A DNA stretch of 64,000 bases from CALBPI01 sp039821605. GTDB taxonomy: Bacteria; Pseudomonadota; Gammaproteobacteria; Steroidobacterales; Woeseiaceae. The stretch covers positions 124,001 to 188,000 of the forward strand of contig JBCBNV010000003.1 in the NCBI GenBank assembly GCA_039821605.1. The letters run 5' to 3'. Made by a program: the position numbers and the translations under genes. The notes below the pieces were generated by a model, which was not told the DNA's origin, made no database searches, and was given only the letters and a program-made list of their open reading frames with translations. Positions 44,180-52,434 of the stretch are shown here, piece by piece (positions within the stretch are counted from its first letter, which is position 1; every line of letters starts with the position of its first letter).

Positions 44180-45798
44180 GGCTCTCCATTTCGTTCAACG
44201 AGCTCTGCGTCGAACATGTTCTTGATCGCTGCCACGCCCGCATCGCTGTCGAGCGCGTCGCGTGTTGCGGCCTGCGCTTCCGCGGCCTCGCGGGCCACAC
44301 GCTGCGTGGGCGTCTCACCGGCGTCCTGGCCGTCGATTTCGACACGTACCGTGATCGTGTCACCGAGATAATCGGACAGCGCGGTCTCGAGTTCCGAAAC
44401 GCGCTCGGGCTTGAGCATCGACTCGCTGCGCCGATCCAGCGACAGACGAACGAGCGTGTCCTCGCGGGCCGCAAATGCGCAATTCGCGGCCAGCAAGCGC
44501 GCCACGCCGCTCAGAGGCAGCTGGCCCACGAGGCGGTGCCAGTCTTCGAGGCCCGCTGCCGCCTCGTCCGCGCTGCGCGCGACAGGCGGGGCGGGCATGC
44601 GCGTGGGTGCCGCCGAGGGCGCGGCAGGCGCGGGTTCGGCCACAGCATGCCCGGAAGCATTGGGCGCGGGCGCCGTGCCGCCACTCGCCGCGCCCGAAGC
44701 TGGCGCTTGCGCCGGCGCACCGGGCCGAAAAGCCAGCATGCGCAGCAGCGTCATCTCAACACCCGACCGCGGATCCGGTGCGAGGTAGAGGTCGCGCTTG
44801 CCGACGATGGCGAACTGGTAGTAGAGCTGCGCGTCTTCGGGCGAGATGCGTCCCGCAAGGCGCTCGACGTCGGCAGCAACCGCCGCATCCGCATCGCCCG
44901 CGCCCGTGGCCTGGAACACCGCGATTCGGGTAAGCAGGCCCGCCAACTCGTCGAGCAGGCGTCCGTAATCCGGGAATTGCGCATCGGCGTCCTCAATGAG
45001 ATCGAGCAGTCCCGTCGCATCGCCATCGGCCAGGCAGTCAACAATCCGGGCCACGGCGTTGCAATCCAGTGCGCCCAGCATGCCGGCCACGGCGTCGCCT
45101 TCGAGACGTCCACCGCCGTACGCGATGGCCTGATCCATGATCGACAGGGCGTCACGCATGCTGCCGTCGGCGGCGCGCGCGATCATCGACAATGCCGGCC
45201 CGTCGGCTTCGACCCCTTCGGCTTTCGCAATGAACGCCATGCGATCCGATATAAGCTGCGGCGTGAGCCGCTTGAGGTTGAACTGGAGGCAGCGCGACAA
45301 CACCGTTACCGGCAGCTTCTGAGGGTCCGTTGTCGCCAGCAGGAAGGTCACGTACTCGGGCGGCTCCTCGAGCGTCTTGAGCAGCGCATTGAACGAGTGC
45401 GTCGAAAACATGTGGACCTCGTCAATGAGGTACACCTTCTTGCGACCGCGGGTGGGCCGGTACTGCACGTTGTCGAGCATTTCGCGCGTGTCGTCGACCT
45501 TGGTGCGCGACGCCGCGTCGACCTCGATAAGATCCACGAATCGGCCACCGTCGATTTCGGTGCACGCACTGCACTCGCCGCAGGGGTTCGCCGAGACGCC
45601 GCGCTCACAATTGAGCGCCTTGGCCAGGATGCGCGCCAGCGTGGTCTTGCCGACGCCGCGCGTGCCCGCGAACAGGTAGGCGTGGTGCAGCTGGTCGTTT
45701 TCGAGCGCATGGGTAAGCGCGCGAAGGACATGCTGCTGGCCGACAACGTCTTCGAAACGTTGCGGCCGCCATTTTCTGGCGAGAACGAGATAGCTCAT
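44176..45798 (-). CDS. dnaX: DNA polymerase III tau/gamma clamp-loader subunit
   Basis: The 540-residue protein starts MSYLVLARKWRPQ at ATG 45798. It has Walker A GTRGVGKTTLARI, the zinc module (CGECSAC), Walker B VYLIDEVHM and the SRC arginine-finger motif. A Pro/Ala-rich linker (about 365-420) precedes the tau-specific C-terminal domains. It is shorter than E. coli DnaX (643). No A-rich slippery heptamer is visible, so gamma may not be made by -1 frameshifting as in E. coli. Confidence 0.96.
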   Translation of the reverse strand: MSYLVLARKWRPQRFEDVVGQQHVLRALTHALENDQLHHAYLFAGTRGVGKTTLARILAKALNCERGVSANPCGECSACTEIDGGRFVDLIEVDAASRTKVDDTREMLDNVQYRPTRGRKKVYLIDEVHMFSTHSFNALLKTLEEPPEYVTFLLATTDPQKLPVTVLSRCLQFNLKRLTPQLISDRMAFIAKAEGVEADGPALSMIARAADGSMRDALSIMDQAIAYGGGRLEGDAVAGMLGALDCNAVARIVDCLADGDATGLLDLIEDADAQFPDYGRLLDELAGLLTRIAVFQATGAGDADAAVAADVERLAGRISPEDAQLYYQFAIVGKRDLYLAPDPRSGVEMTLLRMLAFRPGAPAQAPASGAASGGTAPAPNASGHAVAEPAPAAPSAAPTRMPAPPVARSADEAAAGLEDWHRLVGQLPLSGVARLLAANCAFAAREDTLVRLSLDRRSESMLKPERVSELETALSDYLGDTITVRVEIDGQDAGETPTQRVAREAAEAQAATRDALDSDAGVAAIKNMFDAELVERNGEP

Positions 45799-45848
45799 GG
45801 AAACCAATGGCGCCGGGGCGCGCCGCCGCGACGACGCGAGTGAATGAG

Positions 45849-45964
45849 AGGGCCCGTGCCAGCTGTTTCCCGGCACCCGGTATGACCGCTGCCGCTGCTC
45901 CCTTCCGGGCCTGACGGGGTTCACGGCTGACCGTCGCGGGGCAGCCGACACGGACCAGGCCCTA
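45849..45964 (-). ncRNA. ffs: SRP RNA (4.5S, bacterial small type)
   Basis: On the minus strand the segment contains GTCAGGCCCGGAAGGGAGCA, the conserved SRP domain IV loop recognised by Ffh. The ends AGGGCC and GGCCCT pair to close the hairpin, giving a roughly 115-nt RNA of the small 4.5S type. It lies in the dnaX-mltF gap. Exact ends are approximate. Confidence 0.93.
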
Positions 45965-46034
45965 GTATCTCAAGGCATGCCCGGGGAATCACCCCCGATT
46001 TTGGCGTCATAGCGAGCCCGGCCGCCGGGCACGG

Positions 46035-46040
46035 TATAAT
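46035..46040 (+). promoter_or_regulatory. TATAAT -10-like element upstream of mltF
   Basis: A perfect TATAAT lies 41 bp upstream of the mltF ATG, after the SRP RNA gene. No -35 with good match at 17 bp. Confidence 0.42.
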
Positions 46041-46081
46041 TCGGTCATGGCCGTCCGCAGCACGCCACTTCGGGCGCCGGC

Positions 46082-47497
46082 ATGAGACTCGTGCTGGCCC
46101 TCATTGCGGGAGCGTTGCTTACCACGCCACACTTCCCGCCCCCCATTCTCGAGCAGGTTCTCGAGACCGGTCACCTGCGCGTGGTCACGCGCAACGCACC
46201 GACCGCCTGGTATATCGGCAGTGACGGTCCGACAGGCCCCGAATACGATCTCGTTCGCGGCTTTAGCGAAGATCTGGGCGTCGCGCTCGAGATGGTGCCC
46301 ATGGACAGCTTCTCCGAGCTCGTGCCGTCGGTCGCGCAAGGTGACGCGCACATGGCCGCAGGTGGCCTCTCCATCACGGAGCCGCGACTCGCGCTGGTGC
46401 GCTTCTCACAGCCCTACCAGCAGGTTGAACAGCATCTGATCTACCGCCGCGGCACCGGCCGGCCGCAGTCGCTCGAGGACGTGCAGGACTCCGAGATTGT
46501 CGTGGTCGCAGGCTCGAGCCACGCAGACACCATGCGCGCGCTGGAGCCCGACCTGCCGTTGCTGCGCTGGCGCGAGGACGCGAGCGTCGACGCCGCCGAC
46601 CTGCTCGAACAGGTGGCTGAGGGCGATATCGACTACACCGTTGCCGATTCGACGGATTTCAGCATCCACCGCAACTTTCACCCCGAGCTGCGCATCGCGC
46701 TGGAGCTCGAGGTGGCCGACTCAATTGCCTGGGCCTTCCCGCCCGACGGCGACGACACGCTCATCGTGCGCGCCAACCAGTATCTGCAGAAGATCCGCCG
46801 TAACGGCGAACTGACGCGCATCCTGGACCGCTATTACGGACACAACGACGAATTCGACTACGTGGGCACACGCAGCTTCATTCGCCACTACGAGTCGCGC
46901 CTGCCGCGCTACCGCGACCTCTTTCTGGAGGCGGCCAGCGCCAATGAGCTCGACTGGCAGCTGCTCGCCGCCATGGGGTATCAGGAGTCGCACTGGCGGC
47001 GTTCGGCCGTGTCACCGACGGGTGTGCGCGGCATCATGATGCTCACGCAGGCGACCGCCGACTACCTGGGCATCGAGGACCGCACGGACCCGGCGTCCAG
47101 CATCAGCGGCGGCGCCCGCTTCTACGCCCGACTCAAGGCGCGACTCAACGACAGCATTCCCGAACCCGATCGCACCTGGATGGCACTCGCCGCCTACAAC
47201 GTCGGTTTCTACCACGTCGAGGACGCCCGCAAGATCGTCGCAATGCAGGACGGCGACCCCAACCGATGGGTCGATGTCCGCGACGCGCTGCCGCTGCTGG
47301 CGCGCAAAAAGTGGTATTCGCGTGTCCCTTACGGCTACGCACGGGGCTGGGAGCCCGTGGACTACGTGGAGAACATCCGCAACTACCGCGACATCCTGCA
47401 TTGGCTCGAGAACCGCGAAAACGCCTCGGAAGCCGATGAGAAGGCGCCAGAATCGCCCCCGGAAGCCCCAGCGGGGGGCACCGAAACCCGCGCCTGA
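46082..47497 (+). CDS. mltF: membrane-bound lytic murein transglycosylase F
   Basis: The 471-residue protein has a short signal peptide (LVLALIAGALLTTP), an amino-acid-binding-protein-like regulatory domain at about 25-255 (LRVVTRNAPTAWY) and an SLT domain with catalytic Glu302 in GYQESHWRRSA, then AAYNVGFYHVEDA. It cleaves peptidoglycan glycan strands to anhydro-muropeptides. The C-terminal 30 residues are a Glu/Pro-rich tail. Confidence 0.95.
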   Translation: MRLVLALIAGALLTTPHFPPPILEQVLETGHLRVVTRNAPTAWYIGSDGPTGPEYDLVRGFSEDLGVALEMVPMDSFSELVPSVAQGDAHMAAGGLSITEPRLALVRFSQPYQQVEQHLIYRRGTGRPQSLEDVQDSEIVVVAGSSHADTMRALEPDLPLLRWREDASVDAADLLEQVAEGDIDYTVADSTDFSIHRNFHPELRIALELEVADSIAWAFPPDGDDTLIVRANQYLQKIRRNGELTRILDRYYGHNDEFDYVGTRSFIRHYESRLPRYRDLFLEAASANELDWQLLAAMGYQESHWRRSAVSPTGVRGIMMLTQATADYLGIEDRTDPASSISGGARFYARLKARLNDSIPEPDRTWMALAAYNVGFYHVEDARKIVAMQDGDPNRWVDVRDALPLLARKKWYSRVPYGYARGWEPVDYVENIRNYRDILHWLENRENASEADEKAPESPPEAPAGGTETRA

Positions 47498-47510
47498 CGC
47501 CTCGCCTGCG

Positions 47511-47529
47511 GCATTCAGGCCGCATTCAG
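47511..47529 (+). promoter_or_regulatory. 11-bp-spaced direct repeats upstream of the GlyGly-CTERM gene
   Basis: GCATTCAG occurs at 47511-47518 and 47522-47529, exactly one helical turn apart, 52 bp upstream of the ATG at 47581. This spacing is typical of binding sites of OmpR/PhoB-type winged-helix regulators. The regulator is unknown. Confidence 0.42.
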
Positions 47530-47580
47530 CGTGCCCCCTGCCTAATGGTGCCCAGACCCACCTGAAAGGGAGTGAGCACC

Positions 47581-48351
47581 ATGACCGCAGTACGCCAATT
47601 CCGCACCCTGATTGTCGCGACCAGCCTCGCGCTCGCAGCACCCGCGATCGCCGAAACGCCGGCCCCGACCGGGGTCGAGGTTCTCGTCGAACAGGGCAAG
47701 AAGGCCGACGAAAGCACACGCAAGCCGGGCAAAGACGCCCAGCTGCAGAGCAAGTCGACGGCGCCCGAGCGCGGCGCGGGCGCGCGCCTGCAGCGCAAGG
47801 CGCCAACGGACGCCGAATCCCAGTCCATCAACCAGGACTTCTGGATCTTCGACGCCACCACGGCGATTGCCGGCGATCTCGACGGTGACGGCTTCTACAC
47901 GCGTCTGGAACTCGATTTCGACGCCGACACGGTCTACGACCAGGCCTGGGTGTACGCCGTGGTGTACCTGTCACTCGAGGGCGGCGACTGGATCGAGTAC
48001 GGCGAGACGGCCGTGTTCGACATTTACGGCGCCAGTGGCGGCGACGAGTACTACTTCGACGCAGACCTCGTCTCGGGCTTCCCCACGGGCTATTACGACG
48101 TACTCATCGAGCTCTATGACGACTACGACGGGCGCCTCGTCGCGACGTTTGGCCCGGCCCAGTCTGCGGACCTGTTCGACCTGCCGCTGGAAAGCGAAAC
48201 GGTCGACGCGCCCGTCGAGCCCATCATCGTGGTCACCGAGGAAGGCGGCGGCAGCGCAGGCCCGGGCTTGATCGCCCTGCTCTCAGTCGCGCTGCTGTGG
48301 CGCCGTAAGCGGCTTCATGTAACGGATGAGCTCAGCATCATAACCCGCTGA
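47581..48351 (+). CDS. exported protein with GlyGly-CTERM sorting signal
   Basis: The 256-residue protein starts at ATG with AAGGGAG 8 bp upstream. A signal peptide ends in LALAAPAIAE. A Ser/Lys/Arg-rich segment (about 35-75) is followed by an acidic domain with a DGDGFYTRLELDFDAD stretch that resembles a calcium loop. Near the C terminus EEGGGSAGPGLIALLSVALL plus WRRKR is a GlyGly-CTERM signal processed by rhombosortase. A 13-residue extension follows the Arg cluster, overlapping the GNAT gene by 69 bp. The function is unknown. Confidence 0.78.
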   Translation: MTAVRQFRTLIVATSLALAAPAIAETPAPTGVEVLVEQGKKADESTRKPGKDAQLQSKSTAPERGAGARLQRKAPTDAESQSINQDFWIFDATTAIAGDLDGDGFYTRLELDFDADTVYDQAWVYAVVYLSLEGGDWIEYGETAVFDIYGASGGDEYYFDADLVSGFPTGYYDVLIELYDDYDGRLVATFGPAQSADLFDLPLESETVDAPVEPIIVVTEEGGGSAGPGLIALLSVALLWRRKRLHVTDELSIITR

Positions 48352-48765
48352 TTCATATAATTTCCTGGCACGTTCATTCTTGCGGAACGCGTGCAAGGTG
48401 ATGGATTGGGCGCCACGATCGGCCGCAGCCTGCTCCACTGCCTCCAGCAGGCTGCGGCCGGCGCCCTGCCCCCGGGCACCGGGCCCGATCACGATGGCTT
48501 CGAGGTGCGCGCTGGGCGCGCCACTCAACAACTCGGCCCTGAGCGTCACGAGCGCCAATCCCAAAGGACGATCCTGTTCATCAGCGGCCACGAGCACCAG
48601 CGTGTCATCGCGGGATCCATCCAGGTGCTGCGCCAGCACCTTGGCATCACCGCGCCAAAGATCATCGGGATTGCGGTCGTTGGGGACGGGAAAGTCGGCA
48701 AGCCCCGGCATCAGGTCCAGGAGCGCCGGACCATCGTCCGTACGGGCCACCCGAATCGTAATCAT
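48283..48765 (-). CDS. GNAT family N-acetyltransferase
   Basis: The 160-residue protein has the acetyl-CoA-binding signature LEAIVIGPGARGQGAGRSLL (about 88-107) and the C-terminal RKNERARKLYESAGY. The substrate is unknown. Its start overlaps the tadA stop by 4 bp, so it is last in the guaB-guaA-tadA-GNAT operon. Its end overlaps the convergent exported-protein gene by 69 bp. Confidence 0.88.
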   Translation of the reverse strand: MITIRVARTDDGPALLDLMPGLADFPVPNDRNPDDLWRGDAKVLAQHLDGSRDDTLVLVAADEQDRPLGLALVTLRAELLSGAPSAHLEAIVIGPGARGQGAGRSLLEAVEQAAADRGAQSITLHAFRKNERARKLYESAGYDAELIRYMKPLTAPQQRD

Positions 48766-49268
48766 GTCGCTCGCCTCTTGTTGCGAAAGAACTGCCGAAG
48801 CCGCTCACCGGCGATATCGGCCATGAGCCCGCTGCGCACCGCGAAGCGGTGATTCAGGCCCGGCAGCGTCAATGCGTCCGTGATGCCGCCGAGCGCGCCC
48901 GACTTCGGATCGGGCGCCGCAAACACGACCTCGGCGACCCGCGCATGCACCATCGCGCCAACGCACATGAGGCAGGGCTCCAACGTCACGTAGACGCGGC
49001 AATCGGTGAGCCGATAGTTGCCAAGTCGAACTGCTGCGTCACGCACCGCCAATAGCTCCGCGTGCGCGCTGGGGTCTTGGGTCGCAAGCGGCGCATTGCG
49101 GCCGCGGCCAACGATCTCATCACCCCGCACCACCACGGCGCCCACAGGAACCTCGCCGCTGGCCTCTGCGGCATCGGCCAGGGCCAGGGCCTCGGCCATC
49201 CAACGGTGGTCGTCGGCACTGAATGACGGCGTTACCTGCGCGGCCCCATTGTCGCTGCCTACTCCCAT
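48762..49268 (-). CDS. tadA: tRNA-specific adenosine deaminase
   Basis: The 168-residue protein has the zinc site SAHAELLAVRDA and VTLEPCLMCVGAM. It converts A34 to inosine in tRNA-Arg(ACG). It overlaps the guaA end by 10 bp and is read in the same direction. Confidence 0.96.
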   Translation of the reverse strand: MGVGSDNGAAQVTPSFSADDHRWMAEALALADAAEASGEVPVGAVVVRGDEIVGRGRNAPLATQDPSAHAELLAVRDAAVRLGNYRLTDCRVYVTLEPCLMCVGAMVHARVAEVVFAAPDPKSGALGGITDALTLPGLNHRFAVRSGLMADIAGERLRQFFRNKRRAT

Positions 49269-50845
49269 TCGATGGTCGCCGGGGGCTTGCCGGAAATGTC
49301 GTAGGCGACGCGCGAGATCCCTTCGATCTCGTTGATGATGCGCAGCGATACGCGCTCGAGGAATTCGTAAGGCAGCCGCGCCCAGCGTGCCGTCATGAAG
49401 TCGACGGTTTCGACTGCACGCAGCGCGATGACGTAGTCATAGGTCCGCCCGTCCCCCATGACACCCACGGAACGAACCGGCAGGAACACGGCGAACGCCT
49501 GGCTTGTTTCTTCGTAAAGCCCTGCGGCCCGCAGCTCTTCAATGAACACCGCATCGGCGCGCTGCAACAGCGCGGCGTATTCGGCCTTGACCTCGCCCAG
49601 GATTCGAACGCCGAGGCCCGGTCCCGGGAAGGGATGGCGGTACACCATGTCGTGCGGCAGACCGAGCTCGACGCCGACGCGACGCACCTCGTCCTTGAAC
49701 AACTCGCGTAACGGCTCGAGCAACTTCAGGTTCATGTGCTCAGGCAAGCCGCCGACGTTGTGGTGGCTCTTGATGACATGGGCCTTGCCCGTGGCGCTGC
49801 CCGCGGACTCGATGACGTCAGGATAGATGGTGCCCTGCGCCAGCCAGCGCACGTTTTCGAGCTTTTCGGCCTCGGCCTCGAACACGGCAACGAACTCGCG
49901 CCCGATAATCTTGCGCTTGGCCTCGGGGTCGGCCTCGCCCCCGAGTGCCCCAAAGAAGCGTTCGGCCGCATCGACGCGAATGACGTTGACGCCCAGGTGA
50001 CGCGCAAAGGTGTCCATGACCTGGTCACCCTCGTTGAGTCGCAACAGGCCGTGATCGACGAACACGCAGGTGAGCTGGTCGCCAATGGCCGCATGCAGCA
50101 TGGCCGCGACGACCGAGGAGTCGACGCCGCCCGACAATCCCAGCAGCACATGGTCATCACCCACGGCCTCGCGAATCCGCGCGATCGCGTCACTCGCGAT
50201 GTTGCCCGTGGTCCAATCGCCGGCGCAGCCGCAGATCTCGCGGACGAAGCGGCGCAAGATCGCGGCACCCTGAAGCGTATGCGTGACCTCGGGATGGAAC
50301 TGCACGCCGTAGAACTGGCGCCCTCGATCCTCCATGGCGGCCAGCGGCGCGTTGGCACTGGCCGCGATGCCCGCAAATCCCGGTGGCAGTGCGTCGACGC
50401 GATCACCATGCGACATCCAGACCTTGAGCCGTGCCTGCCCGGCATCATTGCGCTCATCGGCCAAGCCCGTGAGCAGCTCCGATTCGACGGTCTCGTCGAC
50501 CTCGGCGTAGCCGAATTCGCGGTGCGAGGAGGCACTGACCTCTCCGCCCAGTTGTGCGGCCATGGTTTGCATGCCATAGCAGATGCCCAGCACGGGCACA
50601 TCAAGTTCGAACACAACCTGCGCCGCGCGTGGCGGCGCGTCCTGATTGACGGACTCAGGGCCGCCGGACAGGATGATCCCGCGCGCGCCAAATTCACGAA
50701 TCGCGTCGGGGTCCATATCCCAGGGATGGATCTCCGAGTAGACGCCCGACTCGCGCACCCGGCGCGCGATCAACTGGGTGTACTGGGCGCCGAAATCGAG
50801 GATCAGTACGCGGTCGGCGTGAATGTCACGCGCTGCTGGCACCAT
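49259..50845 (-). CDS. guaA: GMP synthase (glutamine-hydrolysing)
   Basis: The 528-residue enzyme has a class I glutaminase domain (LGICYGMQ with catalytic Cys, GVQFHPEVTH with His/Glu), the ATP pyrophosphatase loop GLSGGVDSSV and the dimerisation domain ending SGKPPATIEWE. It amidates XMP to GMP. The ATG at 50845 shares one base with the guaB stop (TGATG); a GTG one codon earlier is possible. Confidence 0.97.
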   Translation of the reverse strand: MVPAARDIHADRVLILDFGAQYTQLIARRVRESGVYSEIHPWDMDPDAIREFGARGIILSGGPESVNQDAPPRAAQVVFELDVPVLGICYGMQTMAAQLGGEVSASSHREFGYAEVDETVESELLTGLADERNDAGQARLKVWMSHGDRVDALPPGFAGIAASANAPLAAMEDRGRQFYGVQFHPEVTHTLQGAAILRRFVREICGCAGDWTTGNIASDAIARIREAVGDDHVLLGLSGGVDSSVVAAMLHAAIGDQLTCVFVDHGLLRLNEGDQVMDTFARHLGVNVIRVDAAERFFGALGGEADPEAKRKIIGREFVAVFEAEAEKLENVRWLAQGTIYPDVIESAGSATGKAHVIKSHHNVGGLPEHMNLKLLEPLRELFKDEVRRVGVELGLPHDMVYRHPFPGPGLGVRILGEVKAEYAALLQRADAVFIEELRAAGLYEETSQAFAVFLPVRSVGVMGDGRTYDYVIALRAVETVDFMTARWARLPYEFLERVSLRIINEIEGISRVAYDISGKPPATIEWE

Positions 50846-52305
50846 CACTCGCTCCGGTAGTTGGGGGCTTCTTTGGTGATCGTCACATCGTGCACGTGGC
50901 TCTCGCGCATCCCCGCACCGGTGATCCGGACAAACTCGGGTCGCGTGCGCATCGAGGCGATGTCCGCGCAGCCCGTGTAACCCATCGCGGCACGCAGGCC
51001 GCCCATGAGCTGGTGCACGATCGCGATCAATGAACCCTTGTAGGGCACGCGGCCTTCGATGCCTTCGGGCACGAGCTTCTCGAGCTCGTCAGTCGTGTCC
51101 TGGAAGTAGCGGTCCGAGGAGCCCTGGGCCATAGCCCCGAGCGAACCCATGCCGCGGTAGGACTTGTAGCTGCGGCCCTTGTAGAGCTCGACTTCACCGG
51201 GCGCCTCTTCAGTGCCCGCGAACAGGCCGCCGATCATGATTGAGGACGCGCCTGCAACGATGGCCTTGGCGATGTCGCCCGAGTAGCGGACGCCGCCATC
51301 AGCGATGACCGGGATGTCATGGCGGTCCATGGCCTCGGCCACTTCGGCTACAGCCGTGATTTGCGGCACACCCACGCCCGCGACCACGCGTGTGGTGCAG
51401 ATCGAGCCCGGGCCGATCCCCACCTTGACGGCGTTGGCGCCGGCCTCGACAAGCGCTTCCGCGGCTTCGGGCGTCACAATGTTGCCGGCGATGATCTGGG
51501 CATCGGGATACGCACCACGGATCTGGCGCACACGTTCAATCACGCCGCGTGAGAAGCCGTGCGAGGTGTCGACGACCAACACGTCGACGCCCGCCTCGAT
51601 GAGCATGGCGACACGTTCCCCGGTGTCACCGCCGGTGCCCACAGCCGCACCGACGCGCAAGGCGCCGCTGGTGTCCTTGCAGGCACGCGGGAAGTCGGTG
51701 GCCTTCTGGAAGTCCTTGGCCGTGATCATGCCGCGCAGGCGAAAGGCGTCGTCGACCACGAGCACCTTCTCAATGCGGTGCTGATGCAGCAGCGAGAGGA
51801 CTTCCTGTTTGGCGGCGCCTTCGCGCACGGTGACGAGCCTTTCCTTGGGCGTCATGACCGTCGATACGGCGGCATCGAGGTGCGTCTCGTAGCGCAGGTC
51901 GCGGTTGGTGACGATGCCCACCGTTTCGTCGCCCGACACGACGGGCACGCCCGAGATATTGTTGGCGCGCGTGAGCTGCAACACCTCGCGGATCGTCATC
52001 TCCGGGTTGACCGTGATGGGATCACTGATGATGCCGCTTTCGAATTTCTTGACCACACGAACGTTGCGCGCCTGCTCTTCGGGCGGCATGTTCTTGTGAA
52101 TGATGCCCATGCCGCCCTCCTGCGCGAGCGTGATCGCCAGGCGGGCTTCGGTCACGGTGTCCATGGCCGCAGACAGCAGCGGCGTATTGAGCGCGATGTC
52201 CCGCGTGAGCTGCGTCGCGAGCGACACTTCGCGCGGCAACACTTCGGAGTACGCGGGCTGCAGCAAGACGTCATCGAATGTCAGAGCCTCTCTCGCGATA
52301 CGCAT
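50845..52305 (-). CDS. guaB: IMP dehydrogenase
   Basis: The 486-residue enzyme has the catalytic loop GPGSICTTRVV with the nucleophilic Cys, two CBS domains inserted at about 93-205, and the flap region MGSLGAMAQGSSDRYF. It oxidises IMP to XMP, the committed step to GMP. A strong AGGAGG site precedes the ATG. It heads the guaB-guaA-tadA-GNAT operon and is divergent from xseA across 129 bp. Confidence 0.97.
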   Translation of the reverse strand: MRIAREALTFDDVLLQPAYSEVLPREVSLATQLTRDIALNTPLLSAAMDTVTEARLAITLAQEGGMGIIHKNMPPEEQARNVRVVKKFESGIISDPITVNPEMTIREVLQLTRANNISGVPVVSGDETVGIVTNRDLRYETHLDAAVSTVMTPKERLVTVREGAAKQEVLSLLHQHRIEKVLVVDDAFRLRGMITAKDFQKATDFPRACKDTSGALRVGAAVGTGGDTGERVAMLIEAGVDVLVVDTSHGFSRGVIERVRQIRGAYPDAQIIAGNIVTPEAAEALVEAGANAVKVGIGPGSICTTRVVAGVGVPQITAVAEVAEAMDRHDIPVIADGGVRYSGDIAKAIVAGASSIMIGGLFAGTEEAPGEVELYKGRSYKSYRGMGSLGAMAQGSSDRYFQDTTDELEKLVPEGIEGRVPYKGSLIAIVHQLMGGLRAAMGYTGCADIASMRTRPEFVRITGAGMRESHVHDVTITKEAPNYRSE

Positions 52306-52404
52306 GGTGCGCCTCCTAAGTTGTTCTTGGGGGGTGTTTGGGGGTTAACCGACCATTGTACCGGGGATGGACGAGCGAGGTAAGCACCTGGTGAGGCTGT
52401 CCCG

Positions 52405-52410
52405 TATACT
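52405..52410 (+). promoter_or_regulatory. TATACT -10-like element upstream of xseA
   Basis: TATACT lies about 25 bp upstream of the xseA start in the divergent gap with guaB. A TACAAT on the opposite strand (52354-52359) is a possible guaB -10. Both have weak -35 elements. Confidence 0.4.
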
Positions 52411-52434
52411 CCCTGGCTTTTGGAGAGCGACGCC

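Noticed and set aside
44700..44950. Looked for a programmed frameshift site in dnaX.
   Set aside because: No A-rich slippery heptamer was visible; tau only is the simpler reading.
49736..50860. + strand frame opposite guaA (374 codons).
   Set aside because: guaA is unmistakable on the minus strand.
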